In this document: positions 1 to 11,800 of the stretch, piece by piece
Layout: each line of letters starts with the position of its first letter
Position numbering within the stretch: the first letter of the stretch is position 1
From: Craspedostauros australis
Taxonomy: Eukaryota > Bacillariophyta > Bacillariophyceae > Mastogloiales > Achnanthaceae
Direction of reading: 5' to 3'
DNA length: 64,000 nt
Assembly: GCA_026770025.1 (NCBI GenBank)
Contig: JAMXDE010000014.1
Span: 1-64,000 of the forward strand
Notes under the pieces: generated by a model
What the model was told of the DNA's origin: nothing
Databases searched by the model: none
Seen by the model: only the letters and a program-made list of their open reading frames with translations
Program-made: the position numbers and the translations under genes

Positions 1-2817
1 ACGTTGGTCCGCTGGTTGGGCCGCTGGTTGGTCCGCTGGTTGGTCCGCTGGTTGGTCCGCTCGTTGGTCCAGAGGTGGGGCCGGATGTTGGTCCGCTCGT
101 TGGTCCGGATGTTGGTCCGCTCGTTGGTCCGGATGTTGGTCCGCTGGTTGGTCCGCTGGTTGGTCCGCTGGTTGGTCCGCTGGTTGGTCCCGACGTTGGT
201 CCGCTGGTTGGTCCGCTGGTTGGTCCGCTAGTTGGTCCGCTAGTTGGTCCAGAGGTGGGGCCGGATGTTGGTCCGGATGTTGGGCCGCTAGTTGGTCCGC
301 TGGTAGGTCCGCTGGTTGGTCCAGATGTTGGTCCAGATGTTGGGCCGCTGGTTGGTTCTGATGTAGGTCCGCTGGTTGGTCCAGAAGTTGGGCCGGAGGT
401 TGGTCCGCTGGTTGGTCCGCTTGTTGGGCCGGAAGTTGGGCCGCTTGTTGGTCCAGATGTTGGTCCAGAGGTTGGTCCCGACGTTGGTCCGCTGGTTGGG
501 CCGCTGGTTGGTCCGCTAGTTGGTCCGCTAGTTGGTCCAGAGGTGGGGCCGGATGTTGGTCCGCTAGTTGGTCCGGATGTTGGTCCGCTCGTTGGTCCGG
601 ATGTTGGTCCGCTGGTTGGTCCGCTGGTTGGTCCCGACGTTGGTCCGCTAGTTGGGCCGGACGTTGGGCCACTGGTTGGTCCGCTAGTTGGTCCAGAGGT
701 GGGGCCGGATGTTGGTCCGCTCGTTGGTCCGGATGTTGGTCCGCTGGTTGGTCCGCTGGTTGGTCCGCTGGTTGGTCCGCTGGTTGGTCCCGACGTTGGT
801 CCGCTAGTTGGGCCACTGGTTGGTCCGCTAGTTGGGCCGGAAGTTGGGCCGCTTGTTGGTCCAGATGTTGGTCCAGAGGTTGGTCCCGACGTTGGTCCGC
901 TGGTTGGGCCGCTGGTTGGTCCGCTAGTTGGTCCGCTAGTTGGTCCAGAGGTGGGGCCGGATGTTGGTCCGCTAGTTGGTCCGGATGTTGGTCCGCTCGT
1001 TGGTCCGGATGTTGGTCCGCTGGTTGGTCCGCTGGTTGGTCCCGACGTTGGTCCGCTAGTTGGGCCGGACGTTGGGCCACTGGTTGGTCCGCTAGTTGGT
1101 CCAGAGGTGGGGCCGGATGTTGGTCCGCTCGTTGGTCCGGATGTTGGTCCGCTGGTTGGTCCGCTGGTTGGTCCCGACGTTGGTCCGCTAGTTGGGCCGG
1201 ACGTTGGGCCACTGGTTGGTCCGCTAGTTGGTCCAGAGGTGGGGCCGGATGTTGGTCCGCTCGTTGGTCCGGATGTTGGTCCGCTGGTTGGTCCGCTCGT
1301 TGGTCCGCTGGTTGGTCCGCTGGTTGGTCCGCTAGTTGGGCCGGACGTTGGGCCACTGGTTGGTCCGCTAGTTGGGCCGGAAGTTGGGCCGCTTGTTGGT
1401 CCAGATGTTGGTCCAGAGGTTGGTCCCGACGTTGGTCCGCTGGTTGGTCCGGAAGTAGGCCCAGATGTTGGTCCCGAGGTTGGCCCGCTAGTTGGTCCGC
1501 TGGTTGGTCCGCTAGTTGGGCCGGAAGTTGGGCCGCTTGTTGGTCCAGATGTTGGTCCAGAAGTTGGGCCGCTAGTTGGGCCGGACGTTGGGCCACTGGT
1601 TGGTCCGCTGGTTGGTCCCGAAGTTGGGCCGATAGTTGGTCCAGAGGTGGGGCCGGATGTTGGTCCGGATGTTGGGCCGCTTGTTGGTCCGCTGGTTGGT
1701 CCCGAGGTTGGTCCCGAAGTAGGTCCCCAGGTTGGTCCACTGGTTGGTCCGCTAGTTGGTCCAGATGTTGGTCCGCTAGTTGGGCCGGATGTAGGTCCGC
1801 TGGTTGGTCCAGAAGTTGGTCCGCTAGTTGGTCCAGAAGTTGGTCCGCTGGTTGGCCCAGATGTAGGTCCGGACGTTGGTCCGGACGTTGGTCCTGATGT
1901 TGGACCTGAAGTCGGTCCGCTAGTTGGGCCGCTAGTTGGGCCGCTAGTTGGTCCTGAAGTTGGTCCTGAAGTTGGTCCGCTGGTTGGTCCTGAAGTTGGT
2001 CCTGAAGTTGGTCCGCTGGTTGGTCCAGATGTTGGTCCAGAAGTAGGTCCGCTGGTAGGTGCAGATGTTGGTCCAGATGTTGGTCCAGATGTTGGGCCGG
2101 ATGTTGGTCCCGAGGTTGGTCCGGATGTTGGTCCGCTGGTTGGTCCGCTAGTTGGGCCGGAAGTTGGTCCTGAAGTAGGTCCAGATGTTGGGCCGCTAGT
2201 TGGGCCGCTGGTTGGTCCAGAGGTTGGTCCGGAAGTAGGTCCGCTGGTAGGTCCAGATGTCGGGCCAGATGTTGGTCCGCTAGTTGGTCCGCTGGTTGGT
2301 CCAGAAGTAGGTCCACTGGTTGGGCCACTGGTTGGTCCGCTGGTAGGTCCAGAGGTTGGGCCCGAAGTAGGTCCGCTAGTTGGTCCAGAAGTTGGTCCCG
2401 AGGTTGGTCCAGATGTTGGTCCCGAAGTTGGGCCACTAGTTGGTCCGCTCGTTGGTCCGCTGGTTGGGCCCGAAGTTGGTCCCGAAGTTGGGCCGCTGGT
2501 TGGTCCAGACGTTGGTCCGCTGGTTGGTCCGCTAGTTGGCCCAGAGGTTGGTCCAGAGGTCGGTCCAGATGTTGGTCCGCTAGTTGGTCCAGATGTTGGT
2601 CCGCTAGTTGGTCCAGATGTTGGTCCGCTGGTTGGTCCACTGGTTGGTCCGGAGGTTGGTCCGCTAGTTGGTCCGCTGGTTGGTCCAGATGTTGGTCCGC
2701 TTGTTGGCCCGGAAGTTGGGCCAGACGTTGGGCCAGAGGTGGGTCCGCTGGTTGGCCCACTGGTTGGTCCAGAGGTTGGTCCGCTGGTTGGCGCCGAAGT
2801 TGGGGCAGCCGTTGGTT
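1..2817 (-). repeat. Longest (Thr-Ser-Gly-Pro)n array, open at window edge
   Basis: This is a 12-base tandem array of about 234 units, read on the minus strand as TSGP with very few exceptions (for example TSEP near 355-366 and TSAP near 2060). Proline is almost always CCA and glycine is GGA or GGC, while serine uses AGC, TCT, TCC and TCG and threonine uses all four ACN codons. A higher-order structure is visible: a block starting at 431 recurs at 839 (offset 408) and at 1379 (offset 540), both multiples of 12. The array continues beyond the left edge. Confidence 0.95.
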
Positions 2818-5800
2818 CGATACACTCGGTGTTGCATGGAACATCGAAGTAGTACGCAGCAAAGCTGTCTGGATTGCCTGAGCCGCCTTCGCCGTCATCA
2901 CTTGGAAGGCTGCATGCCTCGCAGTTCTCACTGACAAAGTCATCGCCAGTGTAGATGTAGATCACCACATTCGTGGACATGTCCACACACTCGGCAGAAA
3001 GTGAGATTGGAGTGTTCTCTCCGACATTTGTAAACTCAGCGCATTCCTTCATACCAGTCTCAGACTTGTGGTACTTGATGAAGACATGAGGAATGACTCC
3101 GTTGATGATGTTCTGAACGAAGTCGAATTCGACCAGTGTTGCATCGTCGCTCTCGAATGTGAGGATGATTGGCTTGGGGTCGGCAGTGTAGGAAGGATCG
3201 GTGGATTCGACGAGCTTGGCGCCATCTGGATCAACGCAGTTGGTTGGTGCAGCACTGGCTGTTGGTTGGGATGTTGGCTGTGGAGTTGGTCCGCTGGTTG
3301 GTCCAGAAGTTGGTCCGCTGGTTGGTCCAGATGTTGGGCCGGATGTTGGTCCAGAAGTTGGCCCGCTAGTTGGTCCAGATGTTGGGCCGGAGGTTGGGCC
3401 ACTGGTTGGTCCCGAAGTTGGACCGCTAGTAGGTCCAGACGTTGGTCCGCTGGTTGGGCCGGAAGTAGGTCCAGATGTTGGTCCGCTGGTTGGCCCAGAT
3501 GTTGGTCCAGACGTTGGTCCCGAAGTTGGTCCGCTGGTTGGTCCAGATGTTGGGCCGGATGTTGGTCCCGAAGTTGGGCCGCTGGTTGGTCCGCTGGTTG
3601 GTCCGGAAGTTGGTCCACTGGTTGGTCCACTGGTTGGTCCGCTAGTTGGCCCAGAGGTTGGTCCAGATGTTGGGCCGCTAGTTGGTCCAGATGTTGGTCC
3701 GCTGGTTGGGCCTGAAGTAGGTCCGGAGGTTGGTCCAGAGGTTGGTCCGGAAGTAGGTCCAGAGGTTGGTCCAGATGTTGGTCCGCTAGTTGGTCCAGAT
3801 GTTGGGCCGCTGGTTGGACCGGATGTTGGTCCACTGGTTGGTCCGCTAGTTGGTCCCAAGGTAGGCCCAGATGTGGGTCCAGATGTGGGTCCAGATGTGG
3901 GTCCAGATGTTGGCCCAGATGTTGGTCCGGAGGTTGGTCCAGATGTTGGGCCGCTGGTTGGTCCGGATGTTGGTCCGCTGGTTGGTCCAGAAGTTGGGCC
4001 GCTAGTTGGGCCGGAAGTTGGCCCAGATGTTGGTCCGGAGGTAGGTCCAGAGGTTGGTCCACTGGTTGGGCCTGAAGTAGGTCCAGATGTTGGTCCACTG
4101 GTAGGTCCGCTCGTTGGTCCAGATGTTGGTCCAGAAGTAGGTCCGGAAGTAGGTCCGGATGTGGGTCCACTAGTTGGGCCGGAGGTTGGTCCAGATGTTG
4201 GTCCGCTAGTTGGGCCGGAAGTAGGTCCCGAAGTAGGTCCAGAGGTTGGTCCAGATGTTGGTCCGGATGTTGGTCCGCTGGTTGGGCCTGAAGTAGGTCC
4301 GGAGGTTGGTCCAGATGTTGGTCCGCTAGTTGGTCCGCTAGTTGGGCCGGAAGTTGGTCCACTGGTTGGTCCGCTAGTTGGTCCAGAAGTTGGGCCGGAT
4401 GTTGGTCCAGAGGTTGGGCCGGATGTTGGTCCCGAAGTTGGGCCGCTGGTTGGTCCGCTAGTTGGTCCTGATGTAGGTCCACTGGTTGGTCCACTGGTTG
4501 GTCCGCTGGTTGGTCCAGAGGTTGGGCCCGAAGTAGGTCCGCTAGTTGGTCCAGAGGTTGGTCCAGAGGTTGGTCCAGAGGTTGGTCCAGATGTTGGTCC
4601 GCTGGTTGGGCCTGAAGTAGGTCCAGATGTTGGTCCAGAGGTTGGTCCGCTGGTTGGTCCGGATGTTGGGCCGGAAGTCGGCCCGCTAGTTGGTCCAGAG
4701 GTTGGTCCGGAAGTTGGGCCTGAAGTAGGTCCTGACGTTGGTCCGGATGTTGGTCCCGCAGTAGGTTCACTGGTTGGTCCAGATGTTGGTCCAGACGTTG
4801 GTCCAGATGTTGGTCCCGAGGTTGGTCCACTAGTTGGGCCGCTGGTGGGTCCAGAAGTAGGTCCTGAGGTTGGGCCGCTAGTTGGTCCAGAGGTTGGTCC
4901 AGACGTTGGTCCAGACGTTGGTCCGGAAGTTGGGCCACTGGTTGGGCCGCTGGTTGGTCCGCTGGTAGGTCCAGATGTTGGGCCCGAAGTAGGTCCACTG
5001 GTTGGTCCACTGGTTGGTCCACTGGTTGGTCCACTGGTTGGTCCACTGGTTGGTCCACTGGTTGGTCCAGACGTTGGTCCACTGGTTGGTCCAGACGTTG
5101 GGCCACTGGTTGGGCCGCTGGTAGGTCCGCTGGTAGGTCCAGATGTTGGGCCCGAAGTAGGTCCAGAGGTTGGTCCGCTTGTTGGTCCGGAAGTCGGCCC
5201 GCTAGTTGGTCCACTGGTTGGTCCGGAAGTTGGTCCAGAAGTTGGTCCAGATGTTGGGCCAGAGGTTGGTCCGCTAGTAGGTCCAGAAGTTGGTCCGCTG
5301 GTTGGCGCCGAAGTTGGGGCTGCAGTTGGTTCGATACACTCGGTGTTGCATGGAACATCGAAGTAGTACGCAGCAAAGCTGTCTGGATTGCCTGAGCCAC
5401 CTTCGCCGTCATCACTTGGAAGGCTGCATGCCTCGCAGTTCTCACTGACAAAGTCATCACCAGTGTAGATGTAGATCACCACATTCGTGGACATGTCCAC
5501 ACACTCGGCAGAAAGTGAGATTGGAGTGTTCTCTCCGACATTTGTAAACTCAGCGCATTCCTTCATACCAGTCTCAGACTTGTGGTACTTGATGAAGACA
5601 TGAGGTATGACTCCGTTGATGATGTTCTGAACGAAGTCGAACTCAACGAGTGTTGCATCATCGCTCTCGAATGTGAGGATGATTGGCTTGGGGTCGGCAG
5701 TGTAGGAAGGATCAGTGGATTCGACGAGCTTGGCGCCATCTGGATCAACGCAGTTGGTTGGTGCAGCACTGGCTGTTGGCTGGGATGTTGGCTGTGGAGT

Positions 5801-8800
5801 TGGTCCGCTGGTTGGTCCAGAGGTTGGTCCAGCTGTTGGTCCAGATGTTGGGCCGGATGTTGGTCCAGAAGTTGGCCCGCTAGTTGGTCCAGATGTTGGG
5901 CCGGAGGTTGGGCCACTGGTTGGTCCCGAAGTTGGACCGCTAGTAGGTCCAGACGTTGGTCCGCTGGTTGGGCCGGAAGTAGGTCCAGATGTTGGTCCGC
6001 TGGTTGGCCCAGATGTTGGTCCAGACGTTGGTCCAGATGTTGGTCCGCTGGTTGGTCCAGATGTTGGGCCGGATGTTGGTCCCGAAGTTGGGCCGCTGGT
6101 TGGTCCGCTGGTTGGTCCGGAAGTTGGTCCACTGGTTGGTCCACTGGTTGGTCCGCTAGTTGGCCCAGAGGTTGGTCCAGATGTTGGGCCGCTAGTTGGT
6201 CCAGATGTTGGTCCGCTGGTTGGGCCTGAAGTAGGTCCGGAGGTTGGTCCAGAGGTTGGTCCAGAGGTTGGTCCGCTGGTTGGTCCGGATGTTGGTCCGC
6301 TAGTTGGTCCAGAGGTTGGTCCGGAAGTTGGGCCGGATGTAGGTCCACTGGTTGGTCCGCTAGTTGGTCCCAAGGTAGGTCCAGATGTGGGTCCAGATGT
6401 TGGTCCAGACGTTGGTCCAGATGTTGGTCCAGACGTTGGTCCAGATGTTGGTCCAGAAGTTGGTCCGCTGGTTGGTCCGGATGTTGGTCCAGAAGTAGGC
6501 CCAGAAGTAGGTCCGCTGGTTGGGCCGGAAGTAGGTCCAGATGTTGGTCCCGAGGTTGGTCCGCTAGTCGGTCCGCTAGTTGGTCCAGAGGTTGGCCCAG
6601 ATGTTGGGCCACTAGTTGGTGCCGAAGTAGGTCCGGAGGTTGGTCCAGAGGTTGGTCCGCTAGTTGGGCCGGAAGTAGGTCCCGAAGTAGGTCCAGAGGT
6701 TGGTCCAGAGGTTGGTCCAGATGTTGGTCCGCTGGTGGGTCCGCTGGTGGGTCCGCTGGTTGGGCCTGAAGTAGGTCCGGAGGTTGGTCCGCTGGTAGGT
6801 CCGCTCGTTGGTCCAGATGTTGGTCCAGATGTTGGTCCGGAAGTAGGTCCAGAGGTTGGTCCGGATGTGGGTCCACTAGTTGGGCCGGATGTTGGCCCAG
6901 ATGTTGGTCCGGATGTTGGTCCGCTGGTTGGGCCTGAAGTAGGTCCGGAGGTTGGCCCAGATGTTGGTCCGCTAGTTGGTCCGCTAGTTGGTCCAGATGT
7001 GGGTCCGCTGGTTGGGCCTGAAGTAGGTCCGGAAGTTGGTCCCGAAGTTGGTCCAGATGTCGGGCCTGAAGTTGGTCCGCTGGTTGGGCCAGAGGTTGGT
7101 CCAGATGTGGGTCCAGATGTTGGCCCAGATGTTGGTCCGGAGGTTGGTCCAGATGTTGGGCCGCTGGTTGGTCCGGAGGTAGGTCCAGAGGTTGGTCCAC
7201 TGGTTGGTCCACTGGTTGGGCCGGAAGTAGGTCCCGAAGTTGGGCCACTGGTTGGGCCACTGGTTGGGCCTGAAGTTGGTCCCGAAGTTGGTCCAGATGT
7301 CGGGCCTGAAGTTGGTCCACTGGTTGGTCCAGAGGTTGGTCCAGAGGTTGGTCCAGATGTTGGTCCCGAAGTAGGTCCGCTGGTTGGTCCGCTGGTTGGT
7401 CCGCTGGTTGGTCCGCTGGTTGGTCCGCTGGTTGGTCCGCTGGTTGGTCCAGATGTTGGTCCAGAGGTTGGTCCACTGGTTGGTCCGGAAGTTGGTCCGC
7501 TAGTTGGGCCGCTGGTTGGGCCGCTGGTTGGTCCAGAAGTAGGTCCGGAAGTTGGTCCACTGGTTGGGCCAGAGGTTGGGCCGGAAGTTGGTCCAGAAGT
7601 TGGTCCGCTGGTTGGTCCGCTAGTTGGTCCGCTGGTGGGTCCGCTAGTTGGTCCAGAGGTTGGTCCGGAAGTAGGTCCGCTAGTTGGTCCAGATGTTGGG
7701 CCGGATGTTGGTCCAGAGGTTGGGCCGCTGGTTGGTCCAGAGGTTGGGCCGCTGGTTGGACCGGATGTTGGTCCACTGGTTGGGCCGCTGGTTGGTCCGG
7801 ATGTTGGTCCGCTGGTTGGTCCCGAGGTTGGTCCACTGGTTGGTCCACTGGTTGGCCCACTGGTTGGGCCGCTGGTTGGTCCAGATGTTGGGCCGCTGGT
7901 TGGGCCGGAAGTTGGGCCGCTAGTTGGTCCAGATGTTGGTCCACTGGTTGGTCCACTGGTTGGTCCAGACGTTGGTCCTGAAGTTGGTCCTGATGTTGGT
8001 CCGCTGGTTGGGCCGAAAGTAGGTCCCGAAGTTGGTCCCGAAGTTGGTCCGCTGGTTGGGCCGGATGTTGGGCCGCTGGTTGGTCCGCTGGTTGGTCCAC
8101 TGGTTGGGCCAGATGTTGGTCCGGAAGTGGGTCCCGAAGTTGGGCCGGATGTTGGTCCACTGGTTGGTCCAGAGGTTGGTCCAGATGTTGGTCCAGATGT
8201 GGGTCCGCTGGTTGGGCCGCTTGTTGGTCCAGAGGTTGGTCCAGAAGTAGGTCCTGAGGTTGGGCCGCTAGTTGGTCCCGAAGTAGGTCCGCTAGTTGGG
8301 CCGCTAGTTGGTCCAGAAGTAGGTCCAGAGGTTGGTCCGCTGGTTGGCGCCGAAGTTGGGGCTGCAGTTGGCTCGATACACTCGGTGTTGCATGGAACAT
8401 CGAAGTAGTACGCAGCAAAGCTGTCTGGATTGCCTGAGCCACCTTCGCCGTCATCACTTGGAAGGCTGCATGCCTCGCAGTTCTCACTGACAAAGTCATC
8501 ACCAGTGTAGATGTAGATCACCACATTCGTGGACATGTCCACACACTCGGCAGAAAGTGAGATTGGAGTGTTCTCTCCAACATTTGTAAACTCAGCGCAT
8601 TCCTTCATACCAGTCTCAGACTTGCGGTACTTGATGAAGACATGCGGGATGACTCCGTTGATGATGTTCTGAACGAAGTCGAACTCAACGAGTGTTGCAT
8701 CATCGCTCTCGAATGTGAGGATGATTGGCTTGGGGTCGGCAGTGTAGGAAGGATCGGTGGATTCGACGAGCTTGGCGCCATCTGGATCAACGCAGTTGGT

Positions 8801-11800
8801 TGGTGCAGCACTGGCTGTTGGCTGGGATGTTGGCTGTGGAGTTGGTCCGCTGGTTGGTCCAGAAGTAGGTCCAGACGTTGGTCCGCTGGTTGGTCCAGAC
8901 GTTGGTCCAAACGTTGGTCCAGATGTTGGTCCAGAGGTTGGTCTGCTGGTTGGGCCGGAAGTAGGTCCCGAAGTTGGTCCAGAGGTAGGTCCGGATGTTG
9001 GTCCGGATGTTGGTCCGCTGGTTGGCCCAGAGGTTGGTCCAGAGGTTGGTCCTGAAGTTGGTCCTGAAGTTGGTCCTGAAGTTGGTCCACTGGTTGGGCC
9101 GGAAGTTGGTCCCGAAGTTGGGCCTGAAGTTGGTCCGCTAGTTGGTCCAGATGTTGGTCCGCTGGTTGGGCCGCTTGTTGGTCCAGAGGTTGGTCCACTG
9201 GTTGGCCCAGACGTTGGCCCAGAAGTTGGTCCAGAGGTTGGTCCGGAAGTTGGGCCACTGGTTGGGCCACTGGTTGGGCCGCTGGTAGGTCCAGATGTTG
9301 GGCCCGAAGTAGGTCCGCTGGTTGGTCCGCTGGTTGGTCCGGAAGTCGGCCCGCTAGTTGGTCCAGAGGTGGGGCCGGATGTTGGTCCGCTGGTTGGGCC
9401 GCTGGTTGGGCCGCTGGTTGGTTCCGACGTTGGTCCACTGGTTGGTCCACTGGTTGGTCCACTGGTTGGTCCAGAGGTTGGTCCAGAAGTTGGGCCGCTA
9501 GTTGGTCCAGATGTTGGTCCGCTGGTTGGTCCGCTTGTTGGTCCGGAAGTCGGCCCGCTAGTTGGTCCAGAGGTTGGTCCGGAAGTTGGTCCGGAAGTTG
9601 GGCCACTGGTTGGTCCAGACGTTGGTCCTGAAGTTGGTCCTGATGTTGGTCCGCTGGTTGGGCCGAAAGTAGGTCCCGAAGTTGGTCCCGAAGTTGGTCC
9701 GCTGGTTGGGCCGGATGTTGGGCCGCTGGTTGGTCCGCTGGTTGGTCCACTGGTTGGGCCAGATGTTGGTCCGGAAGTGGGTCCCGAAGTTGGGCCGGAT
9801 GTTGGTCCACTGGTTGGTCCAGAGGTTGGTCCAGATGTTGGTCCAGATGTGGGTCCGCTGGTTGGGCCGCTTGTTGGTCCAGAGGTTGGTCCAGAAGTAG
9901 GTCCTGAGGTTGGGCCGCTAGTTGGTCCCGAAGTAGGTCCGCTAGTTGGGCCGCTAGTTGGTCCAGAAGTAGGTCCAGAGGTTGGTCCGCTGGTTGGCGC
10001 CGAAGTTGGGGCTGCAGTTGGCTCGATACACTCGGTGTTGCATGGAACATCGAAGTAGTACGCAGCAAAGCTGTCTGGATTGCCTGAGCCACCTTCGCCG
10101 TCATCACTTGGAAGGCTGCATGCCTCGCAGTTCTCACTGACAAAGTCATCACCAGTGTAGATGTAGATCACCACATTCGTGGACATGTCCACACACTCGG
10201 CAGAAAGTGAGATTGGAGTGTTCTCTCCAACATTTGTAAACTCAGCGCATTCCTTCATACCAGTCTCAGACTTGCGGTACTTGATGAAGACATGAGGTAT
10301 GACTCCGTTGACGATGTTCTGAACGAAGTCGAACTCAACGAGTGTTGCATCATCGCTCTCGAATGTGAGGATGATTGGCTTGGGGTCGGCAGTGTAGGAA
10401 GGATCGGTGGATTCGACGAGCTTGGCGCCATCTGGATCAACGCAGTTGGTTGGTGCAGCACTGGCTGTTGGCTGGGATGTTGGCTGTGGAGTTGGTCCGC
10501 TGGTTGGTCCAGAAGTAGGTCCGGAAGTTGGTCCACTGGTAGGTCCGCTAGTTGGTCCCGAAGTTGGTCCGCTTGTTGGTCCAGAGGTTGGGCCAGATGT
10601 TGGTCCCGAGGTTGGCCCGGAAGTAGGTCCGCTAGTTGGGCCGCTGGTTGGTCCAGAAGTTGGTCCAGAGGTTGGCCGAGAGGTTGGTCCAGAAGTTGGG
10701 CCAGATGTTGGTCCCGAAGTTGGTCCAGAGGTTGGCCCGGATGTTGGTCCAGAGGTGGGGTCGGATGTTGGCCCACTGGATGGTCCGCTAGTTGGTCCAG
10801 ATGTTGGTCCGCTAGTTGGTCCGCTAGTTGGTCCAGATGTTGGTCCGCTGGTTGGTCCAGAAGTTGGTCCGGAGGTTGGTCCACTGGTTGGGCCAGAGGT
10901 TGGGCCGGATGTTGGTCGGCTAGTTGGGCCGCTGGTTGGTCCTGAAGTTGGTCCGCTGGTAGGTCCGCTAGTTGGTCCGGAAGTTGGTCCGGAAGTTGGG
11001 CCCGAAGTAGGTCCGCTGGTTGGTTCGCTGGTTGGTCCGCTGGTAGGTCCAGATGTTGGGCCCGAAGTAGGTCCGCTTGTTGGTCCGGAAGTCGGCCCGC
11101 TAGTTGGTCCAGAGGTTGGGCCGCTGGTTGGTCCAGAAGTTGGTCCAGAGGTTGGCCGAGAGGTTGGTCCGCTAGTTGGGCCAGATGTTGGTCCCGAAGT
11201 TGGTCCAGAGGTTGGGCCGGATGTTGGTCCAGAAGTGGGGCCCGATGTTGGGCCGCTTGTTGGTCCGCTAGTTGGTCCGGAAGTTGGTCCGCTGGTTGGG
11301 CCGGAAGTTGGTCCAGAGGTTGGTCCAGATGTTGGGCCGCTGGTTGGACCGGAAGTTGGGCCGCTAGTTGGGCCGGAAGTAGGTCCCGAAGTTGGTCCTG
11401 AAGTTGGTCCCGAAGTAGGTCCAGACGATGGCCCAGAAGTTGGTCCAGAGGTTGGTCCAGATGTAGGTCCCGATGTAGGTCCGCTAGTTGGTCCACTGGT
11501 TGGGCCGCTGGTTGGTCCGCTGGTTGGTTCCGAAGTAGGTCCAGAAGTTGGGCCGCTGGTTGGGCCGCTGGTTGGTCCAGAGGTTGGTCCGCTGGTTGGT
11601 CCAGAGGTTGGTCCGCTGGTTGGTCCAGAGGTTGGTCCGCTAGTTGGGCCGGAAGTTGGCCCGCTAGTTGGTCCGGATGTGGGCCCACTGGTAGGTCCAG
11701 ATGTGGGTCCAGATGTTGGTCCGCTGGTTGGTCCAGATGTTGGTCCGCTGGTTGGACCGGATGTTGGTCCAGAGGTTGGTCCACTGGTTGGTCCAGACGT

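Noticed and set aside
75-2852. Long plus-strand frame of Gly-Pro-x-Val repeats (and similar at 3201-5366, 5715-8408, 8757-10058, 10407-12140)
   Set aside because: Antisense shadow of the TSGP arrays. The third residue varies (D, E, L) where the minus frame is constant, and the frames end inside Cys modules.
5563-8502. Minus-strand Gln/Asp/Leu/Pro-rich frame beginning inside a Cys module (also 3049-5460, 8605-10152, 10255-12315)
   Set aside because: Another shadow of the same repeats; it starts in mid-module, shows no signal, and varies where the true frame is invariant.
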